This document shows positions 25,230 to 37,508 of a stretch of DNA of 64,000 nucleotides, piece by piece (position 1 is the first letter of the stretch; every line of letters starts with the position of its first letter). The DNA lies in NCBI RefSeq assembly GCF_036370855.1, contig NC_088117.1, positions 2,728,001 through 2,792,000 of the forward strand, given 5' to 3'. A program made the translations under genes and the position numbers. This DNA is from Dromaius novaehollandiae (Eukaryota > Chordata > Aves > Casuariiformes > Dromaiidae). The notes under the pieces were generated by a model. The model had not been told where the DNA came from, did no database searches, and saw only the letters and a list, made by a program, of their open reading frames with translations.

Positions 25230-26564
25230 CATAGTTGGTGAAGGAGAAGACACTATAATATGTGATAGAAATAAGTGGGTACCTGGAAAAACACAATCTA
25301 CTTGAAAAGACTTAATGTGGCTTCCCTAAGTGGAAATTCTGCCTCACCAGTCTTTCTTTGAAGGGGCCAACAGACACATAGACCAGGATAATCCAGCTGA
25401 TGAAGTCTACCTCTATTTATAACAGCTTTTTATAAATTCCTTTCCAAAAGTTTTAAGGAAAGCACGCCAAAAAGGGTAGGAGGGCCTGTCCTGGCACACA
25501 CCAGTAACTGATTAAAGATTCAGTCAGCAGAGAGTGGTGAATGGCCAGCCCTCACAGTGGAGGGAGGTCTCCAGCAGATTCTGCAGGACTCCATGCCGGG
25601 ACATGGGCTGTTCAGCATATTCATAACCTGACCTGGAGAAGACGGTGAGCAGCAGTGTGCCAACGTTTGATGATGATCCAAAGTTACTCAAAGTAGAAGG
25701 AAGAAGTGCATATTGTGAATAGCTTTAGGAGGACCTTGCAAGACTGAGTGAACAGGCAGTAGAATGAGAGGTGCAATTTGGTGTAGATATATGTAAAGTG
25801 ATACAACTGGTGACAAACCAGGTGGCCCCTGAACTGACCCCTGCCACTTGGGATCGAGACAGTTCTATGAAAGCATGAGCTCAGTGATTTGCAGCCATCA
25901 AAAATGAAAAGTAAATGTTATCAGGAAAGGAATAGAGAACAAAGCAGATAAAATTGCCATGTACTGTCTAAATCCATGGTCTGCTCAGATTTTGAATATT
26001 GTGGGCTATTTTGATTCTTCCATCTCCAGGAGAGGAAAGGTTCAGGGAAGAGCAGCAAGGAGTATTAAAGATCTGGAACAACTTGCATTTTGGGACCAAC
26101 TGAGTAAGACAGGGCAGTTGAGGCTAGAGAAGTGGTGACAGAACAGGAGCACAGATTTATAGAGAGTAGGTAGGAATGGACTGTACATTGCCTCTGATAA
26201 TACAAGACCTGGGGCCCATCAAATGAAGCTAACAAGGACCATGAGCAAAACAAACAAAAGGAGCTGATTCTTCAGTTTCTTGCCAGAGAGCATTAAAGAA
26301 GTTCACACGGAGGTTTCAAGGGAGGGTGGACAACACTTAGAAAGGAGAGCCACTGAGGATCACTAAAAAGACTAAAAACTACATCAGCCTCAGGATATCC
26401 CCAGAGCCAAATATAGCTAGTCCTGGGAGAGTGCTCTGAGGAGGAATCACTTTTGCTCTCTCTGTCCTTACTCTACCTCTGGTTCTTCTGGCCACTACTG
26501 GAAATGGGTACTGGGCTTGATGGACCATTGGTCTGATCCAGTGCAGCTGCTCTTTTGCTCTTGC
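25230..26564 (+). mobile_element. CR1 LINE with preserved 3' end, decayed
   Basis: A plus-strand CR1 of the type common in turtles and crocodilians. Landmarks in order: 'ctggaaaaacacaatctact' and 'cttaatgtggcttccc' (25,283-25,327), 'attctgcctcacc' (25,336-25,348), 'catattcataacctgacctg' (25,616-25,635), the RT catalytic region as 'gtttgatgatgatccaaag' (25,665-25,683), 'aaatccatggtctgctcaga' (25,970-25,989), 'cccatcaaatgaagctaac', 'aaacaaacaaaaggagctga', 'cttgccagagagcatt', and the 3' UTR end 'gggcttgatggaccattgg' with 'tctgatccagtgcagctgct' and a degenerate ctctt terminal microsatellite (to about 26,564). The ORF is broken by many stops. The 5' end is truncated, as is normal for CR1 retrotransposition. 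It belongs to a different subfamily from the 57.7-kb copy. Confidence 0.85.
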
Positions 26565-29219
26565 ATTGGCTTGCCATGCAGTGCCAATATATCAATCTTC
26601 TGTGGCAAGAACTACCATTTCATCCCCAGAACAAGTATTTCTTGCTGTGCATACGGCACCTGATCTTGCCTTGCTGCCAAAATCCAGTGTACAGGGATCA
26701 GATTCCTTTGTGTTATTTTTATTTACTTTCAGGGTTCAGTTCAGATGATATGAAATACATATGGCAAATGCACATCCCATATCTTCACATCTACTGTACA
26801 ATATTGCTGAGCATCAGACAACTTTCCTGTCTGCAGTCAGTTTATTTATTAAGACAACCAATCTGTCTGGACTGCTGCTTGGAGTCTGGTGCTGATGCTT
26901 GAAATTTCTGCTTTAATCACCTCTGCCCTGTCCTTTCTTTGGAGACAGAATAATAAATCCTTGTGGTGCCTTAATAAAAAAGGAGAAAGGATCAAATTTT
27001 AGTTTCCCAAGGAGCTGGAAGCTACGTTGCCTGAATGGCTTCATTACGAACACTTCTTGCATAAACTGAGCAGCCTTGAACTTATCAAATGGTCTGTGCT
27101 TGCATTTGGGTAGAGCTTCAGGATATGGTTCCTGCTTAAAAAAAGCAATGGGTGCACCAGGCAGACAGGTCATTCTGGAAAATCAATATATGCAAATTTC
27201 TATACCTAAAGTCAAACAGCCCCCAGCTGATCTGTGAAAGACCATGTAAATATTGAGCTCACAGGCCCAAACATTTCTCACTGCAGGGATTTTCTTTAAG
27301 CCTGATGATTTTCAGCACTATGCTTGGTCTGTTATTGCCCCATCTCTGAGACTGATTGTGACAGAGCCCAAGAGTCTGCGGTGATATTGAAGGGTCTCCG
27401 CAAATGCTCCGCCATTAAACCTACCTACAGGCCTTATTTTCCGTGGCTGATTTCTACCCTTGTTTGTTTTGAAGCACTTCTCTCTCAAGGAATTCTGCCT
27501 TCTCAAGCTACACAAAGCATGCATTATGCTGTGCTGGCACAAACTGACTGATAAGAAATTTAATATCAAGGCCTTCTCAGAGAAGATAGAAGATTGTCTC
27601 AGCTGATATTCCCAAGGACAGGAGCACATAGCTTTGCACGTGCACTGTTTCTCTCTGATATGACAGTTATTCTCTTCTGATGTTTTTTTTTCCCCTGGTA
27701 AGATGTTAGCCTACATGCGTGGAAGTCAGTGTCTTCTGCCTGACCCCCAAGTCCCGCTCCCAACTCACTGGTAGATGGATGCATACACCAGTGATTTCTG
27801 GGCTTTCTGCTCCTTTCAGCCCATTGGAGAAAAGCTCCAGAAGATCTTCTTCCAACCAGCCACATGCCTGGTTCCGGTCTGCTCTGTAATGGGATGGACA
27901 TGCATGGGCTGACATTGAACATTTAGAGCCCAAGGCAGCCCCCTTGCCTAAACCACTGACCATTTTCTGGGATTCTTCAGTATATATTTTGAGAAGGCAG
28001 AATTTGAGATGGAAAAGACAAAAATAATGTGGGGATCAGGCACACAGAGACAATGACACGGCCACCAGGACTTCCCTTCTTCCCCAGACAGCTTGTAGAC
28101 TGCTCACCCGTGTGTGCTTCAGCCTATGCTTGTTATCTGTACATCCCCATGTCCAAAGGGGAGTCAGTAGGCACAGAGGTGTTAGCCCCATCATTCCCAA
28201 ATGATGGGAGGAGTTTTCAGCAGACTGATGGTATAACACAGCCAACCCAATGTTTGGCCCCAAGGTCTCGTTGCTCAGAAGTGCCAGAGGACACCAACTC
28301 CAACACCCAGCTTTGCCGGGCACAGAGGCTTGAGCACCTTTGATGAGTTAGGAAGGACATATTCGTGATTTTAGCATTTTAGCAGAGTATCCAAGAGTTG
28401 CTCAGGAACCTGCTCCAGCGAGCCAGTTCTCAGGCCAGAAACAGTGCATGGGGGTGAAAAAGTGCCCAGTAAAGAGGACATGTGAGAGAATCCTAAGCGA
28501 AGCAGGAGGTGTGGCTCCTCACGTCCGGGATGGGTGGTGGGTTGGGACACCGCTTAGACACCAAGGGTCACGTGGTTTGGCCAACCCCTCACTGCCCCTA
28601 ACTGGGTGGCTCTGCCTCTTGCAAGCGGGGCTTCTTTCCCAAGGTACTGCAAGTCCTTGCTCCTTCACAAGAAGGACAGTTTTTTCCATTCAGTCACCTG
28701 GGTAGGAGGAAGACAGTCTTTGGATAGAAAAAAGACCCAGGGTGCATCTAAAAGGGGCTGACAGTTCCTCCGGGTCCCGGGGCCGGGCTGGCAGAGGCCT
28801 GCTGATGGTAGTGGTGTTATCTCAGCACTGGCATGGAGAACTCTGAGATCTTCTGAATGGGAGCAGACAGGTACAAAATACTATTTCCATCACAAAGGGG
28901 ATCAGCACAGGGGAAATGACAGGTCTAAGATCCAGCTATGTTTTAATGAGCTAGCAATCACAACTACTGCTTGTCTCAGGGGAATGCATTCTGCCTCAAT
29001 AGCACAGGGGGCTAGTAGCTAGCTAGATCAGCCTGTCTATCAAGAAAAGAAGCATCCATCCCATTTGCATTTAATGCACAAGGCACATGTGCAGATGCCA
29101 TCCATGTTAGCCAGGCCTCAGATCCTAGAGCTCAGAAGACTGGAAAAGCAAAGCGTGGTCTGTTGGCTTTTCTAGACCCATAAGAGGGCAAGCTGAATTC
29201 AGAGCCTCTTTCGTCCTTT
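26565..29219. other. Gene-free unique sequence
   Basis: No gene recognised. It includes a candidate conserved stretch around 27,300-27,700 (see findings) and a GC-rich short stretch near 28,760-28,800. Open frames are at most 115 codons. Confidence 0.5.
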
Positions 29220-29640
29220 GAAGTTTGTTATTTTGTAAAATAGACAAAGTAAGAGAAGCTCTGGAATAAGATTAGGATTTGGCCACATGAAATTCAAATA
29301 GAAATATTTTTAATTACTGCTCAAATGAGTAATTATAACAGAGAAATACTGCCCTGGATACAGTTAAAAAGCAACCATCTCCTCTTTGCCTTGTTGCAGC
29401 TCAGGGCACAAACTGCTTTGGCCAGGACACACGGAGCATGCAGCTCTGCCTCCAAACCATATTCCTTTGAGTACTTAAAACAACGTGCTGTAATTAGGCT
29501 GTGGCAGCTGGCAGTCAGATGGTGCAGCCTGAGCCAGGCTAAATGCTCAGTTAGCAGCACAATGGCAGCCTCCAGCAAGCAGCAGGGAGAAAGGGGCCTG
29601 CAGGGCGCCCCATTCCTGGAGGCCAAGCAGCATCCCTTCT
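29220..29640. other. Candidate conserved non-coding element (unproven)
   Basis: This stretch has AT-rich homeodomain-like cores (aatttttaattact-like text at 29,305-29,320, gctgtaattagg at 29,488-29,499) followed by a GC-richer block with CAGCTGG/CAGATGG E-box-like motifs, and no recognised repeat. It is listed on visual texture only. Confidence 0.2.
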
Positions 29641-32600
29641 TTGTCTAACCCAGCCATCATTGGACTGGAGGTGCCTTCACCTGCAAACCTTCTGCTCTTC
29701 TGGGACCCGTCTAGGTCCTCTGAGCAAAACACTGCTCAGCATGTGCTGCGTGCTGTTCAAAAGCTCCTTTGCAAAGCAAGACTGGTCAACAAACTTGGAA
29801 GAAAGGCTGATGCACACACTACAGCACACACAAACACACACAGTAACATTTGGGAGTTCAGCATAAAGAGCCCCCAGATTTTGCAGTCATGCCACCTCTG
29901 CTCCTCAGTTATTCCATGATAGTGCCCTGCAGAAGGAACTGTTCATGTCTTGAGATGCAGTCAGTATATAGAGGCACCCTGGCAGACAACGCAGTAGAAG
30001 AGCAAAGCTGCTGGAGCTGGTAATGGGAACCCCCTACTATGTTCTCTAAAGCTCGAGCACCTTCCAGCTAAACAGCTTTTAACTGCACCCTACCAGCTTT
30101 TCCAGAGCCCAAGGAGCAAAATGAAAAGCCTGACCTGCCAAGTCCACACTTTGATGGTAAGGCTTGTGACATTGTCTGCACCCTTCTCTGATCTTGCAGA
30201 GAGGAAGGGATCTCACACAGTCATCTAGGAGACCTTCTGGAAAAGGTCATCCTCAGGTGTAGGCCAGGGTCAACGAGAGTTCATCTTGTGTGAGCCAATA
30301 TATTGAATCTCAGCTATTAGCGTGGACAACATTTCGGAGGACTAAACAGGGATATTAAAATCCCTGCGATTCCCCCACCTTGTACTTTGAATGATAGGCA
30401 AACACTCCTAAATACATTATAATTGGTTAAGACACCATCTGTTTCTATGCTTATGTGAAGAGTTATCGATTTCAGGTTAGTCCCTAGAGTGTTTATTTTG
30501 TAGACAGCTTGTTGTGAGCTGTGTCATTCATTCTAAAATTACCCATTCATTCGCTGGTAGCTGCACCCACAAAAAGAGAGATGCCAGATCACCAGGCTGT
30601 ATCTGCTTTAGAGGACAACCTTTGCTCTTAGCTTGCTCCAGATAATCCTGCTCTAGTCAGTAGGACTGCAAGCACATATCTCGAAGAGCAACATCTGATC
30701 ACTGCTTTTTCACAAGAAAAGTGCATTGTCTCTTCCCCATAACTTAAGTCTGATGACTTTGAGCTAGACACATTTCATTTGCTGTCATGCTTTACTCATT
30801 AAATCCCCTAAATAACTTTATTTACTAACATGCTTCTTTTAAATTACTTCATTACTTAACTAAACTTATTTATTTACAGAGAATGGCAGAAGAGAAAGGC
30901 AGCTGTAGCAGTTGCTTGCTAACAATCATCCAAACCACAATGTGATACCACACTGGCAGAGCAAAAGCACTGTATTTTGGCTACTTCTAGCATGTTGCAC
31001 AAGTTCTGGACAAAGCAGCTAACGGGTCTCTCAGAGAGAGACACCTCCCCAAGCTTGGGGCAGGTTTTCAGATATCTTCATTGTCCCCAGATGTTGCTTG
31101 TCCACATGAATACAAGCCAGACCCACTCAAGCACAGATTTAATGGTGTGAACAGCACAGCACAGAAAGTCTGGAGTGAGTCTTGCAGCATGTTATCTTCT
31201 AATTGACAGGATTAACAATGGATTCAATTGCAAACCACTGAACTCCAAGTAAGCAATTAAAAAGATGGAGACAAAACAAATGCTACTTTAGCTTCTTCAT
31301 TCCTACCAGTCATTCAGGTGTGCTGAATTTTTTTTTTAATAGCTTCACTAGCATGGCACAAGTTAAGAGGAAGGGAAAGTATGTGGATGGTGCTTTGCAA
31401 TGACCTAAAGGATGGTGAACTACAGCCTTTATGAGAAACTCAGAGGGAGTTTTTCTCCCCCTTTCTGCTATAAGATCAGAAATGAGGCTGTCTGCTGTAA
31501 GAAGTTCTGATGGGAAACAAAGATTTCAGGGACAGTTTCATGAGGGCACTCAGAACATAGTTTTCTAGCAAAATCTGGCCATTCTGGATGAACTACAGCT
31601 TGCTTTATCCTAGAAAAGTGCCACAGGCTAGCCTGGGATTAGTTTGGACACATGACATCTCCAGGAATTGCAGTATGCCAGAGTGGGGAAAAAAAGTGTT
31701 CAGGAACCAATGTTTCTACATCTGACTGGTGCTCTCTAGTAAGAGGAGTAGTCAAGAGTCCATACTGAGACCCAGTGAATTACATCCTCAGCCACAGGGG
31801 TGAGTCACAAATTCTCTTTTCTACTCAGCTCTGGCAGACCCAGTATTGAATTGAACTCAGCCGGGACATCTCACACATCTTTTCCGCAGCTAAGTTGTCT
31901 CCTACACTGCTCATAAGCATCAGCAATGCCCAGGAATCAATATGCGACAACAAATGAATTCCCACCAAGGCACAACAAAGAAAGGCATCTTGTTTGGTGG
32001 TCTCATGATAGGGCACCCATTTTCATGTCCCACCCATACTGTCTCCAAACAGTGTGCTTCTGCTGTGCACCATGAACTAGGTCTGAGCTATTTAACTCAA
32101 GGCAACAGCAGAAAATTAATCTGGCAGACACATGGACATCTTTTTTCACCAGATTAGCAGAGTGGATCAGTTGAACTTGAGATCAGAAGTTCCTGAACCT
32201 GCACAAGAAAGAAGTGGATTACACAGCAAGACACAGGACGGGGGTAGGAAGGGGAGCTGCCAAGCTGCTACCCTGGCTCTTCTGTTTCAGTAATCACACC
32301 TTGTAGTGCATATCGTTCTCATTTCTCCAAGGATACATTTGGTGGTTTCCTTTCCCCTTGAAATCCCTTGGCATTCCAATGAGATTTTTACAATGCACAG
32401 TTTCAAATCTTCTTTTTTAATTACATCAATTCTGAGCACTTGCCATGTGGTGGAAATGAAACAGTATGAAAGATCCTTATCATCAGGCAACTGGAGATGG
32501 AAGAACTCTTCTAACATACCTAGTGTAAATCCCATGGCACATTGCGATAGGTAGCTCTGAGTTTGACGATCTGTGCTGGTTTCCTGCTTTACATGGGTAT

Positions 32601-33439
32601 TGTAGTCCAACAACATTCAGGTTGTCAACGTAAATGGGAGACGTAGCCGCTGCTCCAGTTCCCCTGAAGTGGGTTTTACAGGGAGAGATTTGCAGCCACA
32701 GGGCCAAGAATTTACTGCAGACCACAGGGGCTGTTGGGCTCTCCAGCCCTATTTCCTCTTATTTCTTAGTGCTTCTGTTTGCAGGAAAGCAAACACTTTG
32801 TCAGTCTTGACCTCAGCAGGTTCTAGCATAAAACACACACTCCTCACATTTAGTAATTTGATTTTGTTGCATTGCTAATATTTAATTTTTTTTTCTGAAG
32901 AGCTGTGATGAGCATTTGAACTATCAGCAGTGCTGTGTTTTCGCAAAACTTTCATCTCAACCTTGCCAGGCAGAGCTTTGGAGGACAGAGACGGATGGGG
33001 AGCAAACACAGAAGCTGCAATCTGCCCAACAATGTCAGTCACCAGCATGGAGGTTTTGCTGTGGCTTGTGCAGCTCCACTCTCTAGCTCGTACCATTTGT
33101 ACTATTGAGTATTATTTATCAGAGAACAAAATGACTGTGGCCATATTTGCTTATTTGCTAGTTGGAATACTCTGCTTTATGGTGATGAAGCAGTACAGCT
33201 TGTACTTCTGCTGGAAGTAGTTACTTGCATCAGAACAAAAGTATAAATTCCTATTTTTATACACTTACATTATTAACCTATCCTAGCAATTACCACATGA
33301 GAGCCTGTGATATACTGAATCCCTTATCCTGGAGAGGAAACTACTATTATTTCGTCTATTATGATTAACACGTAGATCAGTGTTGAGACTTATTCAATAA
33401 ACTGAAGTCATTTTTCTTCTGCTTCTCTTCTGCAGCCAA
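29641..33439. other. Gene-free unique sequence
   Basis: No gene recognised. A short CA-rich stretch occurs at 29,823-29,842. AT-rich blocks occur at 30,780-30,880 and 33,240-33,410. Open frames are all about 100 codons or less, without domains. Confidence 0.55.
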
Positions 33440-33640
33440 CATGACTGCTGGGGGACTTCGTGCGGCTCAGAAATGGTTAAGTGCCTGTAGCTTAGCAACT
33501 CATCTGTGATTAAGGGCATCTGTCTATATAACATCCTCCTCTATTATGGGCTGTTATGCTGACAGGTGCTAATGGCTGCCATTAGCTGAGGTTTTGTTCC
33601 CAGACAATGACAGAGCTCATTAGAGGCAGTGGCTCTGCCA
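33440..33640. other. Candidate regulatory stretch bordering the minisatellite (unproven)
   Basis: The stretch carries closely spaced motif-like words, including a CAGGTG E-box (33,564-33,569) followed by TAATGG, CCATTAGCTG and CTCATTAGAGG. Such clustering is typical of developmental enhancers, but I have no alignment to show conservation. It lies about 100 bp upstream of the tandem array. Confidence 0.2.
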
Positions 33641-33740
33641 AACCTCCCCTGGGGCCTAGGGAACCATCAGGCCCTTTGTGTGCAAGGCACCAACTGCCAG
33701 GAGTGCAAGTGGTGGCCCTGGGCTTAGCCCAGACCCTTGG

Positions 33741-35498
33741 CATGGCAGGGATGAGGTGCCCATGGCAGGGACGAGGTGCCCATGGCAGGGATGGGGTGCC
33801 CATGGCAGGGACGGGGTGCCCATGGCAGGGACGAGGTGCCCATGGCAGGGATGGAGTGCCCATGGCAGGGATGGGGTGCCCATGGCAGGGACGGGGTGCC
33901 CATGGCAGGGGCAGGGCACTCAAGCAGGGATGGGGTGCCCATGGCAGGGACGGGGTGCCCATGGCAGGGACAGGGCACTCAAGCAGGGATGGGGTGCCCA
34001 TGGCAGGGATGGGGTGCCCATGGCAGGGACGGGGTGCCCATGGCAGGGGCAGGGCACTCAAGCAGGGATGGGGTGCCCATGGCAGGGACGGGGTGCCCAT
34101 GGCAGGGACAGGGCACTCAAGCAGGGATGGGGTGCCCATGGCAGGGATGGGGTGCCCATGGCAGGGACGGGGTGCCCATGGCAGGGACAGGGCACTCAAG
34201 CAGGGATGGGGTGCCCATGGCAGGGATGGGGTGCCCATGGCAGGGACGGGGTGCCCATGGCAGGGGCAGGGCACTCAAGCAGGGATGGGGTGCCCATGGC
34301 AGGGACGGGGTGCCCATGGCAGGGACAGGGCACTCAAGCAGGGATGGGGTGCCCATGGCAGGGATGGGGTGCCCATGGCAGGGACAGGGCACTCAAGCAG
34401 GGATGGGGTGCCCATGGCAGGGATGGAGTGCCCATGGCAGGGACGGGGTGCCCATGGCAGGGACAGGGCACTCAAGCAGGGATGGGGTGCCCATGGCAGG
34501 GATGGGGTGCCCATGGCAGGGACGGGGTGCCCATGGCAGGGGCAGGGCACTCAAGCAGGGATGGGGTGCCCATGGCAGGGACGGGGTGCCCATGGCAGGG
34601 ACAGGGCACTCAAGCAGGGATGGGGTGCCCATGGCAGGGATGGGGTGCCCATGGCAGGGACGGGGTGCCCATGGCAGGGACAGGGCACTCAAGCAGGGAT
34701 GGGGTGCCCATGGCAGGGATGGGGTACCCATGGCAGGGACAAGGTGCCCATGGCAGGGACAGGGCACTCAAGCAGGGATGGGGTGCCCATGGCAGGGATG
34801 GGGTGCCCATGGCAGGGACGAGGTGCCCATGGCAGGGGCAGGGCACTCAAGCAGGGATGGGGTGCCCATGGCAGGGATGGGGTGCCCATGGCAGGGGCAG
34901 GGCACTCAAGCAGGGATGGGGTGCCCATGGCATGGATGGGGTGCCCATGGCAGGGATGAGGTGCCCATGGCAGGGACAGGGCACTCAAGCAGGGATGGGG
35001 TGCCCATGGCAGGGATGGAGTGCCCATGGCAGGGATGGAGTGCCCATGGCAGGGACGGGGTGCCCATGGCAGGGACAGGGCACTCAAGCAGGGATGGGGT
35101 GCCCATGGCAGGGACGGGGTGCCCATGGCAGGGATGAGGTGCCCATGGCAGGGACAGGGCACTCAAGCAGGGATGGGGTGCCCATGGCAGGGATGGAGTG
35201 CCCATGGCAGGGATGGGGTGCCCATGGCAGGGACGGGGTGCCCATGGCAGGGACAGGGCACTCAAGCAGGGATGGGGTGCCCATGGCAGGGACGGGGTGC
35301 CCATGGCAGGGGCAGGGCACTCAAGCAGGGATGGGGTGCCCATGGCAGGGATGGGGTGCCCATGGCAGGGGCAGGGCACTCAAGCAGGGATGGGGTGCCC
35401 ATGGCAGGGATGGGGTGCCCATGGCAGGGACGGGGTGCCCATGGCAGGGGCAGGGCACTCAAGCAGGGATGGGGTGCCCATGGCAGGGATGGGGTGCC
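33741..35498 (+). repeat. GC-rich minisatellite, 20/19-bp units with higher-order structure
   Basis: The array is 1,758 bp and parses with no remainder into 67 units of 20 bp and 22 units of 19 bp. The common 20-mer is catggcagggaYggggtgcc. A second 20-mer, ending cagggcact, always precedes the 19-mer caagcagggatggggtgcc. After nine leading 20-mers, 19-mers recur every 59, 79 or 99 bp (8, 11 and 2 intervals). A 138-bp block (79+59) recurs three times in the first half, a sign of unequal exchange or conversion. Sporadic unit variants include gaggtgcc, ggagtgcc and one catggatg. The G-rich strand is the plus strand and nearly every 20-mer carries CCATGG at its junction. The three plus frames stay open for 450-630 codons because the repeat lacks stop words, so the predicted proteins are artefacts. 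The last unit is followed by a degenerate catgggagg. Confidence 0.97.
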
Positions 35499-37508
35499 CA
35501 TGGGAGGCCAGGATTGGGCTGGTGGCCTGCACCCACTAAAAGCAGAGAGCTTGCCAAAGGTGCCAGCTAGAGAACAAAACCCAGGATTTCTGAGGGCTGC
35601 AAGCTGCTGGTGTGATACTACAAAATAAATTTTTTTTATGTTTCCAAAGTGTTCTTGAAAATTCTTGGAAAGGCGAGCTGCTTTGTGTCTGCAAATCTCC
35701 TTAGGCCAACACAGCACGAACAGCTACAGTTTGTTCTCCATGCAAGTCAGATTTTGTTCTTTAGTCTAGTCTGAAGGGGGTCAGGGTAAAATTTTGACAA
35801 AGTTTGTATTCCAAAAAGGACTTCCAGGAGAAGTTACAGCAGCTTAAAAAGGGACATCCACATTCCAGAAACAGCTCTTGTTCTCTCGGCACAAGGGAAC
35901 AAAATGGGCACCGTTAGAGCAAGATGTTTATTCCAAACATCAGACATTTTTTTCCAGCGCTTGAAACAAGTCTTACTGGCTTCCAAGAAAACTTTACTGG
36001 GGTACTTTAAAGGGAACTGACAGTGTTTAGGTAATGATTGCAGTTGGTCATCTCACAAGCACCAGGAGGCAGGAGAAGTCTGGGAGAGTCAAACCGAATT
36101 TTGAGGCTCAACTTAAGGCTGGAAGGAACCCCATGTCCATCTAACATTGCATTAACTTTTTCAGCTTTAACTTCATCTTCCCACAGTTGGAATAATAAAA
36201 AAACTTTCAGGTATGGCTACAAATGCAAGAACAAAAAATTTTTCCTTTTCCATGCATCAGATCAAACGTATTGCAGAGTTTTTTCAGATTTCTTATAGTT
36301 GATAGCTTATACAGCTTACTAGCTTGTGATAGAATCATTATGGGTGCTATGCATGCTATTTATGGAGTTCGTCATGTTTTCAAGCCTTCATTGTATAAGG
36401 TGGTCTCTCATAAGCAGTATCTCACAACGTGCCTCCTTGAAGTCAATTTGAATTGAAAGTAGCCCACTAGAGCCCATTGCTGGTTTGCTAGAAATCCAAC
36501 AGGATGTAATGATTTCTTTTGCTGAAGTTAAATAACACTGTAAATCATGTTACCAAAGCTCATTGCTGCTGCAGGATGGATCTTTCCAGTTACAGAAAGC
36601 AAACATCTGAGCTTTGCTGCTTTATTTCAAGAGATGCTGCCCATTGCTGAGCTTTGACCTTTACATAGCAGCAGGAGGTCCCTGTCCTGTGACTCCCTTT
36701 ATATGACTTCTGTTCAGAAAATATTTTTGATTTTGATTGGCAATTCATGTCAGTCAGGTCTAATTTGTTGTACACAAACATTTCCACTTTGTATCAATTT
36801 CCCTGATCTCTGGGTAAAAGCAAAGAACTTTTATTTTCCATGAAAAGCAGAAGCATTTTAACTGTCAAGTTTTGCTTTACATACTCTGCAGCTAGTAGAT
36901 AAATCTAAGACAACTCAACAGCATTGTTAAGCATTCTGGATCAGATAAAACACAGACACATAAACAGAAACCATCTGATAGGAGAAACAATTTTTAAGTC
37001 TTTTTTTTTCTCCTGGTGTTTGGAATCTGCAATAAGTATCAGTGATCCATCTCTGGACTGCTGTTGCCAAAGTGGTCACAAGATATTTAAGTCTGCTGCA
37101 GCTAAACAGATAAAGTCTAGGTGACAGCAGCAAATATGGATATGTGAGACGCATGCTGCTACAAAAGCAAATACCAGCCAGTGTGATGGAGTTGACCAGG
37201 GCAAAAATCAGTCAGGAGAACTAGAACAGGAAAAATGCCTGTATTAGAGAAATATCTCAGCCACATAGGGCTTGCTGGGATAGAGAGATGTTAAGAAATA
37301 CACATTTTATCCCCAAATTATGCAATTGTATTAACTTCTCATACCTCACCCTGCTAAATTCCTCAGCTCTCACAGTTGTCACCACCTCCCACAACATTCT
37401 CTTTATCCTAGTTCAACTGCAAACAGCCAAACAGATGTGCTACATGCAACAGAGCCAAAGCAGCCAGCTTAACAAGGGCTGCTCCTAGATGAGCATTCAG
37501 TCACACCT
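35499..37508. other. Gene-free unique sequence
   Basis: No gene or mobile element recognised. The sequence returns abruptly to ordinary AT-rich DNA after the array. Open frames here are under 90 codons apart from run-ons from the repeat. Confidence 0.55.

Noticed and set aside
33741..35498. CRISPR-like array of repeats
   Set aside because: The units are contiguous near-identical copies with no unique spacers, in a vertebrate sequence; this is a minisatellite.
33607..35570. Long plus-strand ORFs (450, 630 and 453 codons) and many minus-strand ORFs
   Set aside because: They are readings of a tandem repeat whose unit has no stop words. All plus frames are open at once, with no start context or domain, so they are not genes.
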